DNA of 64,000 bases from the NCBI GenBank assembly GCA_963693305.1, contig OY855908.1, positions 9,206,516-9,270,515 on the forward strand. Reading direction: 5' to 3'. This document shows positions 23,110 through 34,562 of the stretch, one piece after another. Both the position numbers and the translations under genes were made by a program. The notes beneath the pieces are model-generated. The model saw nothing but the letters and a program-made list of their open reading frames with translations, was not told the DNA's origin and did no database searches. This DNA comes from Meandrina meandrites (taxonomy: Eukaryota; Cnidaria; Anthozoa; Scleractinia; Meandrinidae). Numbering within the stretch: the first letter of the stretch is position 1; each line of letters starts with the position of its first letter.

Positions 23110-23745
23110 GTTTCGTCGCATCTGTTCATTCCATGGGGTTGAAGAGTATTGTCCTTGATAATTAAAAAAAGCTTCTCCAGCTTTGCGAATGGCGTCTCTG
23201 TGAGAGTTTATCAGTTCTAGGGGAATGAGTTCTATGTTGTTAATTGAATGGCCTGCAAGAGTGAAGTGATCTGAAACGGCGGTGGTTAATCAATGTGACG
23301 GTGGTTGATGGCTTTTTCTGTGACACATCTATTTTCACCAAATCTGTCGATTATAGATGTCGTCTGGTTTCGCCGATGTATTGCATTCTGCATTTGGAGC
23401 ACCAAGTCATTTATATAATATTGGAGGGTGTGCAGGTGATGTGATGCCGTGTTGGTCTTGTATCATTAGTAGCGAAGAATGTGTAAGACGTGGTTCCCTC
23501 GGTGATGAAAGGGCATGTTTTGCATCTGTTCCTAGCGAAAAACTCCTGGTGTGAACAGGGGGGGGGGGGGGGGGGGGGTATTCGGTGTTTGGCCCTGGCA
23601 AGTATGTCACGCAGGCTTTTGCATCGGCGATATGAGATGAAAGGGGGAGAAGGGAATACTGGTTTGCATCGCTGTGAAGAACGAAATATGTTAAGATTGT
23701 TGAACCGGCATGAGATCCACATAAACTTGTATCGTTCGCAACTAT
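23110..23745 (-). pseudogene. Penelope-like element remnant (GIY-YIG region)
   Basis: On the minus strand, broken frames give RCKSLRDILARAK, then CKTCPFITEG and, after a stop, WCSKCRMQYIGETRRHL. The order CP-x-I followed by YIGET is typical of the C-terminal GIY-YIG endonuclease of Penelope-like retroelements. Several stops and a 21-nt C tract (G on plus, 23558-23578) interrupt it, so it is dead. The reverse-transcriptase part is not visible. Confidence 0.6.
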
Positions 23746-23759
23746 CATAGCTTTAAACT

Positions 23760-25200
23760 GCAGGCAAGGCTGATCATACTACGTGAAAAGTAGACTTTGC
23801 GAGACAACACCACGACTAGAACCGATACAGCAGGATTGCAACCGCAGACAGCTGTTTCGTCCTTATTGGGACTCGTCAGTGCGGTGTAGCGAATCTAAAT
23901 GACGCCAGCTCGGAGAGCCAACGCAAATAAATTGCCCAATAACCCGTACACTGTATAATGTTCCGTACTTTGAACTCACTTGTCCCCCGAATCACGCGCT
24001 GCCACATCACGTGTTTCGGGGAACAAGAAACTCAAAGTGTCACAGTGGGTCTCGCAAAGCAAAATAACTTAAATGTGGTAGGCACAGCCATTCCGAACAT
24101 TTATTTAGCGCATGGACAAAACCATGCTAAAGAAAAGCATAGCATATCGGATCTTTTCAGATTTCTTTTCTCGGTGTTTGGAACCCCTGATGAAAAACTC
24201 GCACTCGTTTTTGATCTATTACGTAATCTTTCAGATAGTGTGACACACTGATTCCATTGCTTTCTTTTGTTGAGTTTTGAATATTACGCACTAATTGCTT
24301 GATATTGTTTCACGTGTGAAATAAAATCACTCTAGTTCCACTCCGGTTTCCTTGCGGTTAGCTTTTATTAGTCCGTAAGGGAGCACTGTTTTCAAATTAA
24401 TAACTGTAATTCAAGATTTGAATTGTTGACTCATTGACCTCATTTGACTCAAAAAAATTTACTCTCCGCTTCGCTCGCTTAAATTCGTCGGTCGCCTAAC
24501 CCCTGAGGTCGGATTATGACAAGTGTATATGTACCTTAAAAAGAATTAAGCGATTCTAGTGAGCGAGTTTAATTTGCGTAGTCCCTGCATGCTACCAATG
24601 CGAACGACTCACTCGCTTTATCCTTCTAAAGATACATATAATAGTTTGGATTAGCGAGAGTTAATAATTACAGAGACAGAGAAATTCAATGAAATACTTG
24701 GCTTCCTGTGCGAATATTGCCGTACGGCCGGGCCGAATACGGAGAAATAAACTTAAAGTGGTAAAGAAAGAGAACCATAACCATCGTTTCGTTGTTTTAG
24801 AGGAAAAGCATACTAGGCTACAAAAGCATACTGGGAATACTTGAAGATTCGGCGGCACGTGTCGACACATGCCTATACTGCGAAAAACGACAGCGAAATT
24901 TACAGCCGCCGGTCCTCAGAAGCTCGCGACACCGCGACACGGGAATCCCCCGTGAAACGCCACTGGGAACGGTTTTACAGTTTAAGATGTTTAAGGGTTT
25001 GGCGGTTTATGGCAGCGAAGGAAACCAGGCATTTTCCCGCATTTACACAATTCACTGATCTTTATACTGTAATACAAATATCGTGAAATGTATTTGCGCT
25101 TGTTTTGTTTAGAGATAAAATAATGTTGAAACAAGTTAAATAAACTTAAGCTTAAACAAGTTAAACTTCCGGTTTGCTAACAACAACCAAAGAACGAAAC
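23760..25200. other. Intergenic stretch with degraded repeats
   Basis: Near 23820-23880 is GACGAAAC-type repeat sequence. At 24165-24245 there is a fragment (TTCTCGGTGTTTGGAA, GATGAAAAACTCGCACTCG) of the MITE seen in the SLC6 introns. The 81-codon frame at 24841-25086 resembles no known protein. Confidence 0.35.
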
Positions 25201-25202
25201 TT

Positions 25203-25345
25203 ACGGCAAAGATGGCTCCTCGTCCACTACAGTCTCAGCGATGTAAGCGTCTGCCGGTGGAAGTAATGCCGTTATATTGTTGATTCAAAGCCAGTAATTT
25301 TACTTGTGTTCTAGCGTCACGCATGACAGTCTGTTTCGGTCACGG
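25203..25345. repeat. Direct repeat, copy 1 (interrupted by a palindrome)
   Basis: Begins CGGCAAAGATGGCTCC and ends GTCTGTTTCGGTCACGG. A near-identical copy is at 26821-26954. Each copy is broken by a different hairpin element within a few bases of the same site. Confidence 0.85.
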
Positions 25346-26732
25346 CACAGGCTTACCAGACTGTGTTTGTGAGGTCACAGCACGCCCCATATAAATATTC
25401 AAATTTTCTCGCTAATCGCTATTGTAAATATTTAAGCTTCCTAAAATCGGCTTTTACTGCTGTCTATTTGCAATAAAATGAAATAGAAACATTTTCGCAA
25501 TGTTTAAGTTTGTTTTCACGCAGTTTTTTTGACGATTTGAAGCGTGCGAGAGCAGTTCTATGAGTTTACGTTTTGACTCGTGTATAGAATACTAATATTT
25601 ACACAAGGCGTGCAACTTCCACATCCAAGAATCGGGTACCGCCTCTGGAATGTAGCCCAAAAAATATCTTTCCCCTACTCGCTTTAGTAAGAGCTCCCGG
25701 TCCTCGATAAAACAGTCTTTGAACTATAATCTGGCCAAATTTGAGTCCAATCAGTTCGCGAATAGTTCTTTTAAACCTTGTTGGAATATCAAATTAGGTC
25801 GTAAATTCGCCGATTTACCATGATATGTACCAGTTGTCGGGACAATTTATGTAATTTTTGCAAAAAATTTGTCAAAATTACTGCCTATGCCCGCCCTAGA
25901 AAGCAGGACGTGCCCCACTACAAAACCTCCTCTGGAACACCCCAAAGAAATACTTCGGAAATGTCGACAGCAAAGCCGAAGACAACCGGGCCTGGGAAAT
26001 TAATTAATTTAAATATTCAGAGAATTTCCTGAGCGCTTATTTCCATATTCAGGAAATTCACTGAATATTTAAATAAATTAATTTCCCAGGCCCGGTTGTC
26101 TTCGGCTTTGCTGTCGACATTTCCGAAGTGTTTCTTTGGGGTGTCCCAGAAGAGGTTTTGTAGTGGGGCACGTCCTGCTTTCTAGGGCGGGCATAGGCAG
26201 TAATTTTGACCAATTTTAGCGAAAATTGCATAAATTGTCCCGACAACTGGTACATATCATGGTAAATCGGCAAATTTACGACCTAATTTGATATTCCAGC
26301 AAGGTTTAAAAGAACTATTCGCGAACTGATTGGACTCAAATTTGGCCAGATTATAGTTCAAAGACTGTTTTATCGAGGACCGGGAGCTCTTACTAAAGCG
26401 AGTAGGGGAAGGATATTTTTTGGCCACATTCCAGAGGCGGTACCCGATTCTTGGATGTGGAAGTTGCACGCCTTGTGTAAATATTAGTATTCTATACACG
26501 AGTCAAAACTTAAACTCATAGAACTGCTCTCGCACGCTTCAAATCGTCAAAAAAACTGCGTGAAAACAAACTTAAACATTGCGAAAATGTTTCTATTTCA
26601 TTTTATTGCAAATAGACAGCAGTAAAAGCCGATTTTAGGAAGCTTAAATATTTACAATAGCGATTAGCGAGAAAATTTGAATATTTATATGGGGCGTGCT
26701 GTGACCTCACAAACACAGTCTGGTAAGCCTGT
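25346..26732. mobile_element. 1.39-kb near-perfect palindrome with flanking 8-bp duplication
   Basis: Arms 25346-26032 and 26049-26732 are almost exact reverse complements around a 16-bp spacer. The element starts CACAGGCTTACC and ends GGTAAGCCTGT. It is flanked on both sides by GGTCACGG (25338-25345 and 26733-26740), which fits an 8-bp target-site duplication as made by hAT-type transposases. The mirrored frames in the arms have no recognisable product. Confidence 0.85.
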
Positions 26733-26820
26733 GGTCACGGTTTCTGTTCTCGCAATGATTCAGTTGCCAGCAGCTTTTTAAACCTCCTGTGCGATTTAGG
26801 CTTTATAGAAGAAAGCTTAT

Positions 26821-26954
26821 ACGGCAAAGATGGCTCCACGTCCACTACAGTCTCAGCGATGTAAGCGTCTGCCGGTGGGAGTAATGCTGTTATATTGTTG
26901 ATTCAAGGCCAGTAATTTTACTTGAGTTCTAGCGTCACGCATCACAGTCTGTAT
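26821..26954. repeat. Direct repeat, copy 2 (interrupted by an AT-rich hairpin)
   Basis: Matches 25203-25335 with a few substitutions. The continuation of the unit (TTTCGGTCATGGTTTCTG) reappears at 27686 after the inserted element. Confidence 0.85.
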
Positions 26955-27678
26955 GGCAAGCCGGCTGTAGCAATATTCAATATTTTTATATTGATTCAAT
27001 TTAATGTTTATATTTATGTAACATTTTTTATATTGATTCAATTTAATATTTATATTTATGCAATATTTTTCTATTTATTCAATTCAATGTTTATATTTAT
27101 GCAATATTTTTATACTTATTCAATTCAATTATCATACAAATATGAAAAACAATATTTCATTTATTTAATTCAATCTGTATATCTAATTTAATCTCTCTAT
27201 AGTTAATTGATTTAATCTGTTTATATTCATTTAATTTAATCTCTTTATAGCGGAGCTCTCCAGCGGCCCGAAGGGCCGCAGAGCGGAGCCCCATAACTAC
27301 CGTGCGAGGATAGAAATTGAGAAAACCATGCGTTTGAGTTTTCATGGTCATCGTGGCTAGCGGCATGCCTCGCGGGCGCGTGCGCCTAGCGACGACGTTG
27401 CCCCAACATGGCGGCCATACTCCAGAAAAAGCTTGACCTGGGCATCTTACGTGTTTGATGTTGACGATCCACCTTTTGTTAAAAAATAACCTATCGTGGA
27501 TAAATTAAATAAATAAAAAGAGATTAAATTTAAATGAATATAGACATATTAAATTAAATATAAAAAACTTTCATATATATAAGAGGATTGAATTAAATAT
27601 ATATAAAAATATTGCATAAATATAAATATTGAACTGAATAAATATTAAAATATTGAATATTGCTACAGTCGGCTTGCC
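26955..27678. mobile_element. 724-bp AT-rich MITE-like element with long terminal inverted repeats
   Basis: Ends GGCAAGCCGGCTGTAGCAAT and ATTGCTACAGTCGGCTTGCC are inverted copies. The subterminal parts are runs of ATTCAATTTAATRTTTATATT-like units. The core (27245-27430) is GC-rich and carries the hairpin GCGGCCCGAAGGGCCGC. There is no transposase frame. Confidence 0.8.
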
Positions 27679-27689
27679 TTAATATGTTT

Positions 27690-28887
27690 CGGTCATGGTT
27701 TCTGTTCTCGCACGCGAGAAAAAAAAAATCCATAAGATTCATTGCGTTATTAACCATGTATGATGGAAAATCTATCGAACCGTTTTAAAGATATTGGAAA
27801 AATCTAGTTCTCAGATCGCAAGTAAGAAAATCAACGAAACTTTTACTTCGCCAAAACGTAAATATATTTACTTTCGGCGGAGCTTAACTGTAAGTGGCAG
27901 TGACAGAGAATGTGAATAATTTAATAATTTCTTATTGGCATGGAATGCACGGGCGCCGTTATGGCGCTAATAGGGCTTTTCACTGTTTCCGACGCCATCT
28001 TAACGGGTAGGCAACGCAGTCAGAAATTACAGTGTTTTTATGGGAATCCAATGATTTTTTTTTTAAGTTGAATTTTGGACAATATATGAATCGTTAAGTT
28101 AAAATACTAGGCAAAAAAGTCAGTTTTATTCATCAAGTTTGAAGAATGTAGATGGGCTAGAAAGCGTTCAGTTACGTTTTTATATCCCTGTAATTTTCCT
28201 GGGATTCATTTTGATTTCTCTTTGTAAAAGTAAAGGAATTTCATTCTGTTGACAGTGTTTCTGGTAGACGGGAAAGACTAACAGCGGCCGATTTCTGAAT
28301 TGGATCTTTGGTGTGATCTTCAGCAGGCCAACTTGACAGTTAAATATATTGAGTTCAAAATAAATCATTGAAAGGTGAAATTGATGTATCCAATTTCGCT
28401 TTCAAATTTGGCATCACTTCGACGACCTTCAACAAGTCGGACAAGTACCGTCAAGTAACATTCCAGTTCTTGAAGAAGCTAGTTTCGTACTTGGACTCGG
28501 ATAAAAACAAGTAAGAATAGCTACGATTCCTTTAAGGTTCAAATGTTCTTTCGTAATAGCCAGGAATGATTCTAACACGCGACGCTTTACAGCTTTTCCC
28601 GCAATTTTCTGAAACATGCACCGACCGCTGGTACCCCTAATTTTAAGCACAGGGAGTACAAACAGTACTCTATCCGGACTGTGTATTGGGATGCTTCAGG
28701 TTGATCGAAAAAAATCGTGGTAAAAGCAATTTAAAAACGCTAGGCGACACCAACTTATCGCCTGTCGCCGGTGTATGGCACGCCAGGGTAAACAATCACT
28801 GACTCTTATCACGCCACTGGCTTGATCGGGTATACTTTTGTGTTTGATCAGCTGTAACAATGTTCGCCGTTGTGTTTTCCATGCAGA
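27690..28887. other. Intergenic stretch
   Basis: No recognisable gene or repeat structure. Short frames on the minus strand (28180-28368, 28429-28650) do not resemble proteins. Confidence 0.4.
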
Positions 28888-29128
28888 CTACAATCCTAGA
28901 CAATAGTAGTTGGGACACCTCATATAACGTGACAATTCGTTACGAATGCTATGAAATAAAGATCCCCCTTCCCCCCTTTACAATGTTGTAACATAGGCAG
29001 CAAATGCAGGCTTTGTTTTTTCAGGTTACACAACATTGAAAAAGGGAAGAGGGGGATTTTTAGATATTTTCAGGTTTCAAGTGGGAAAAAACAGACGTGT
29101 CCCAAGAATTTTGTCTATGATTGTAGTT
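28888..29128. mobile_element. 241-bp MITE-like hairpin
   Basis: The left end ACTACAATCCTAGACAATAG...TTGGGACAC is mirrored by the right end GTGTCCCAAGAATTTTGTCT, with a final ATGATTGTAGTT. The interior has a second mirrored pair (GATCCCCCTTCCCCC and AAGGGAAGAGGGGGAT). Confidence 0.75.
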
Positions 29129-30410
29129 GGGGGCGGGGGGGCGGGCTGCCCGAGGTGGTGTGATCCGATTGTTCTAGATACAGAATTCGATCACTATAAC
29201 AGTGTTGACTGAACTTCACCTGCTACAGCTGCACTACACTGTATTGAAAGGAAAACAGTTTCTATACCGGAATGGAGTGACGACTTATTGGAATGGAGCG
29301 CTGATTTTTCGGGACTTTAACCCAAAGAATTTATCTCTACCGAGTATTTATTGTGCAGTGTATTGTGTGCGTGATCAAGTCAGTTGATTGCAACATAACC
29401 TGTTACGACCTGTTATGATAATCTGTTATGTCTGTTATCTCACATTGATCCACATTGTTAACTTACGCGAAATATTATCGAATTCATTTTGAACTTGTTC
29501 ACTCCTTGAAAGGTCTAATGGATTAACATTGCTTGCACGCGCTGCATGTGATTCTTAGTTGAGATCGCGTTTTGCGCTTGCGAAAACTGAAGTTGAACTG
29601 CCGATAAATAGAAGGCTAAGAAGGAGGTCAAGAAGCAGGTGGGTAGCGGAATCAAGTTCGCGCTTGCGGCGAAACCAAGCCTTGCGGACGAATCCGAACA
29701 GGGACTGAAACAAGCGGCAAACCCAAGCTCCCCATTCTCGTCACGCGCGACAGCTTTGCCAAGTTGTGAAAGTGAATTTAATCTTCATGTTTTACTTGAT
29801 CCACTGTTAACGCGTCAAACGCCTTTTATCGTAAAAAACCAGCATGTTAAAAGGAGCTACATTGTAGCTACGTCACGTGTAAGGGTGGTTAAACACCTAG
29901 TAACAATACAAAGCGAAAACATTAAAGATGGTTAAAATTATGAATGAGGACGATTTGTTACGACCGACAAACATGAAAACATTCGCCACTGTCTCCTTAA
30001 AATGCAACGCATAGACTCGAAATTTAGAACGGACATTAAATTTCCATAACTTTGGGCGGGACAAGGGCCATCTCTTGTTTAACCGGAAACTTCGTTATAT
30101 AGGAGATGCCACCGTATATTCATGATAAATGGTGCTAATTACGTACGATCCGGGGGATGTGTGTTTTTTTTCGGGGGGGGGGGGGGGGATACTCCCGTGG
30201 ATTTAGGAGAGATGTGTGCCACAAAGCAGACAGGCTATTTTCCGTGTTAGGATATTGGATTTGGATTTGGTGCTGACCGAGAATAAACCAAATTTTTAAA
30301 GTGTTTATGTTGTAAGCATAAATCCCAAGGAGGTTGGGGGGGGGGGGGGGGGATACTTCGTATTTACGGTGTCGAAAGGGTGCGAATGGGGTCATAAATT
30401 AAGGCCCAAA
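29129..30410. other. Intergenic stretch with poly-G repeat pieces
   Basis: 29129-30140 shows nothing recognisable. At 30173-30188 and 30336-30352 G tracts are followed by ATACTCCC or ATACTTCG, relatives of the element at 236-681. Confidence 0.45.
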
Positions 30411-30467
30411 AAATACAATACAATACAATACAATACAATACAATACAATACAATACAATACAATACA
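30411..30467. repeat. (AATAC)n pentanucleotide microsatellite
   Basis: About eleven AATAC units in a row, near perfect. Confidence 0.95.
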
Positions 30468-31156
30468 AATTTTATTAACCCATCCCTGATGAGGCTTTTC
30501 AGAGTTAAATAAATACATATACTTAAACCTATAAATAGTGTAACCTATAAATAGTTTATAAAAATCCCCTGAACCAAAATTCAACCCAAACAAATCCTAT
30601 CACGAATTTTGAAACCGTGAAAATACTTAGAAAGAATTAAATGACAAACAAAGAACAACGGCACAAATGGCTTTTAATGTTTTGGATATTCAAAGAATTC
30701 CCTCATAAAATTGATATTCCCCGAAAAAATACCAAGCGAAGTTTTTTTTGGCCAAATAAGAGGCATTTCGTGTCAATTTTCGGCGGATAATGAAATTCTT
30801 TCATTTTCTCTACAGAAGCTAAACATCATGTTCCAAATTAAAAAAATCGTATTTGTTTGGCTTGGCCACTTTTTTCGAAGGGAGCGTAGGGTAAGCTAGC
30901 TAATCCGTTGATTGTTCGTAACACTGATTTTGGCCAAAGACTCAAGGCACCGTATGACAATATAGATTTAACGCAGCAAGCTCATGTTTACATCGACATT
31001 TATATCAGTAACCAAGTTTATTTTAAGTGTAAAATAAACTTAATTAGTTATGATCTTCCCGTACACCCACCTATCGATGCCACGCGAATTGAAGTTCGCA
31101 AAACTGGGACCTGATCTGAAATCGAGTTGCTAATATTTTATCAGATTAGGCATAAT

Positions 31157-31232
31157 GAGTTCTCGTAGCGCAGTGGATAGAGCGCCCGCCCGGTGTTTGG
31201 GAGATCCTGGGTCCATTTCCGTCGGGGACACA
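31157..31232 (+). other. tRNA-like sequence (pseudo-tRNA or SINE head)
   Basis: TCGTAGCGCAGTGGATAGAG is a good box A region. The box B position reads GGGTCCATTTCC instead of GGTTCRANTCC, and no cloverleaf with a standard anticodon loop can be drawn. It is not a functional tRNA gene. Confidence 0.4.
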
Positions 31233-31431
31233 GATTTTTTACTTTGTTCCATGCACGCTCGCGACACGCTGAATATTTCATCTTTTTCCATTTCATTTAC
31301 CGAGCTTAAAATTTACCATCTTTCTTCAGTATTCATCAGTATTCATCACCATAACCAACAGATGAAAACTAACTGCAAGCAAAACGAAGTGGAATTAACT
31401 GTAAACAAATTGGGATATCCCGGCCAAAAAT

Positions 31432-31535
31432 TAAACTCGAAAATCCAAATCGAGAATCCAACTCGAAATCCATCTCGTAATCCAACTTGTTTTCCAACTT
31501 TAGAACCCAACTCAAAATCCAACTCAAAATCTTAA
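31432..31535. repeat. Short degenerate minisatellite (11-12-bp unit)
   Basis: Around nine variants of AAATCCAACTCG in tandem. The translated repeat (N-P-T-R/S) is a by-product. Confidence 0.8.
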
Positions 31536-31602
31536 CTCGGTAAATAAGCAACCTCAAAATATGTAAGTGTTCTGCGCAACGTTAATTGGAATTAACACAT
31601 GC

Positions 31603-31840
31603 AATACTGCAAAGTTCAACACCGTAAAACTCAGTGAAAAGCTAAACGTTTCGGCAGTGCTGCGCTTATCAGTAGTGAAAAGTGAAAATGACGTTGCTCA
31701 TGTATGTGAGCAGAAGTCCTTCTGATGTGAGGTAGATTTTTTGGATACGTGAGCAACGTCATTTTTACTTTTTACTACCGTTGTGCCAGCACTGCCGAAA
31801 CGTTTTCATTGAACATTACAGCGTTGAACTTTACAGTATT
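31603..31840. repeat. 238-bp foldback repeat
   Basis: The left arm begins AATACTGCAAAGTTCAAC and the right arm ends GTTGAACTTTACAGTATT. The inner words GAAAATGACGTTGCTCA and TGAGCAACGTCATTTTTA, and CGTTTCGGCAGTGCTG and CAGCACTGCCGAAACG, are also mirrored. Confidence 0.85.
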
Positions 31841-31894
31841 CCGACTATTCCGTGTGTTCAAATAGGCAACCTCGCCGCGAAGGGTCTGAAATCC

Positions 31895-32670
31895 TTACTG
31901 GACTATTCCCAGGTCCAAGAGGTTTACTTTATTCTCGACTAAAAAAATAACAATAACTATAGGGACTTCTGTAACTAGGCTACGCTCTTGGCTACGTAAA
32001 TATTCGAGCCCGAATTCGCCCGAATACGGATCGGTGAACGCCGCGTATGCTGTAATGTTCTGACGTATTCGATGACGCCTGACTCGAAGTACACCTATTA
32101 GAGTCCGGCCTGTTTTTTCGAATTCAAATTGAATACTCCTGAATGACTCGAAGTGTTCGAAAACGTACACGGCCAACATTTTGTTAGATAAATGTTTCTT
32201 TAGTTTTTCCTCGAACATTCCGTGATCACTTGTGACCCGAACATCTTTGGATAATCCCAGTTGTTCGAGAGTATGCGACTGGAATACGAGACATACGCCC
32301 CCACTTCTACCGTGAACGTCTTTGAATACCAACGAACACGTTAAGTATGCTGTAATTTTCGGGAATCGTATACTATTAAATGCCAAGTTGTCGCGCAATT
32401 TTGAAAGCGAGGAAGTCAGCTGTCCTTTTGTCAAGAACGGACTAACATGCGATCAGGCAACTGTAACATTACTAGACGGGTAGTCAGAGAACGCCACTTG
32501 TTCTGAAATGTACGACTAGAACACGAGACTCACGTGAAGTATGAAAAGTTTTCATGATCGTATACTAACGCATACGTGAGGTGGTAAGGGTATTCCTAGT
32601 GATATTCGGTTATTATAGCTCGAATACCCGTGAACACTTCAAGTATTCAGTGATGTTCGACCCGAAACTC
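31895..32670. repeat. Degenerate word-repeat region (GAATACG / CGTATTC)
   Basis: Words such as CGAATAC, GTATTCG, GACTCGAAGT, GTATGCTGTAAT and GAACACG recur on both strands every 20-60 bp with no fixed period. The 179-codon open frame on the minus strand (31895-32434) is probably a by-product, since TAA/TAG/TGA are rare in such words. Similar vocabulary occurs at 38210-38640. Confidence 0.5.
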
Positions 32671-34562
32671 GAGACTCGTGTCAATTCCATGGGTTCCTTA
32701 TATCCACCCGAAAGAAAACCCAAAATAAGCAAGACAGTATACATGTTATTTGAACGAACAACACTTGACTTGACACTTGACACTGACAACATGAGCAAAT
32801 GCCCCAGTTGTTGCCCGGGGGGTGGGGGGATGAGCACTGCACAAATATACAGTGGAGTGCAATCAACACTGTGAAAAAATTGTGACACTGTAGCAGTTCT
32901 TGATAGGTTAAAGCAGAATTTTTCTTTCCTTGCAAGCTATGTTATCGTAAATTGGGTGTTACAGAAAAAGCCATTCAAATGATTTAATATTGGACCAGAC
33001 GGAAACATGATCTGTCATCATAGCAGTGATTGTTTGCCAAAGGTCAAAAAGAACCTCAAATAATGAATGGAACGGCAAATTCTCATTGATGTCAGAATAT
33101 TGTAAAACAAAGTGAATAGAAGTCACTCCTAGCACTTCATGTGACATTCACAAAGCAGAAACGTACAAAGTCATAAATGAATGGGCAATTTGCATTCATT
33201 TCTTTTACACTAAAATTCATATGGAATAGAAATGAATTGTCATGTACACGACAAATAATTATTTATTTCACTTAAGTTGTTATCTTTTGACACTACACAA
33301 CTTCTAAAACTGCTCAGACTTCTACAAATACTTTCACTTCCATTTGAAAATAGATCGAGGCACAGCACATCAACTTTTCGTTCATAGTCAATACACCCAT
33401 AGTATTCAATAATGATTTCCTCATCAAAATGCCTAAACATTCTGCGAATAACTATACAATACAAACTCAAAGAAGCAATGAAACAATTTTGATCCTTATT
33501 CTACTCACTCGTTTTACATGAAATGCTAACGATTTGTAATTTAAGCTAATTTTGTGAATCGTTTTGCATGTAAACACATTGGTTTACCTTGACTATAAAA
33601 CAACGAATCGACTTATTCGATCTCCACTCCATTTATTACGACGTTCGGTGGCTGATTAAAACTCTTCTTCCTTGGATGAAAACCCTCCAAACAGCAGCGA
33701 TAACAAACCATAACAGAGGACAATTTTGTCGAGATCACCGAAACAGAAGCACATGGCATGGAGATGACGTCATTCGCCCCTGAAAAATTTTCTGGGGGGC
33801 CAAATTGACAACCATACATAGTCCACACACATGTAGTTCGCGAGCAGTTCAAATCGATGGCTCTTTACACCCGCCAATTCGCTCAGTCGAGTTTCCTTCC
33901 TTGATGTGACATCAAATTCTACTTCTAACTGTTATCTGAATTACAGAAGACGCTGTCTCGAAAACTAACGCAACGAAAAGATACCTGTTCTTCGAAAATT
34001 CAGATTTCAACGTTTCAACATCTTCAACGAACTCTTCGACTTCATATATCACACCTTTCAAATAAAAGTGGCGGTAAGTCGGCAAAAATCAAAGGATTAG
34101 GTTCGTTACGCACTTCATGTATGAGTTCATACTTAGTCTTTTTAGAGCCAATACCGCTGACAGTTGTAGTATTGTGAGCCAACTCCGCCACGTACGCAAA
34201 ATGACGCAAAAAGATGGCGACTGGTACATTTACCTATAAATGCTTAGCGCGCGAAAACCGTAAAAAACGCTCATATATAACGCACAGAAAAGCTTTAAAA
34301 ACTTGAAATGTAGCATGAACAATGTTGTTAGTACGGGGAAGAATTTCGCAAAAACATAGCTTTCCATGTGCCATATTGGCTGTGTTAAGTTCGCAGGGTA
34401 TTGTGGTCAAATATACCGCCGCTATGTTTTTACTTACGGAGGATTGGAGCCAAAAGGGAAAATTCGCGCGACTTTCTGTTTTCTCGCTGAGTTTCTGCCA
34501 ATGTCGATTTTTCTTTAGCTTGCCAGTCGTCGAGTTGTTATTAGTGGATGGATCATAAAATA
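32671..34562. other. Intergenic stretch with weak coding-like frames
   Basis: Three minus-strand frames (33613-33852, 33240-33470, 32959-33147) have balanced composition and lie in order, so a small split gene is conceivable. I recognise no domain and could not settle splice sites. Confidence 0.2.

Noticed and set aside
31157..31232. tRNA gene candidate
   Set aside because: Box B is damaged and no anticodon loop with T at position 33 forms; judged a pseudo-tRNA or SINE head.
31895..32434. 179-codon minus-strand frame
   Set aside because: Lies in a region made of CGAATAC-type words that lack stop codons; no family recognised. Kept only as a repeat.
32959..33852. Small split gene on minus strand
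   Set aside because: Three frames look mildly protein-like but no domain or consistent splice set was found; left in a gap description.
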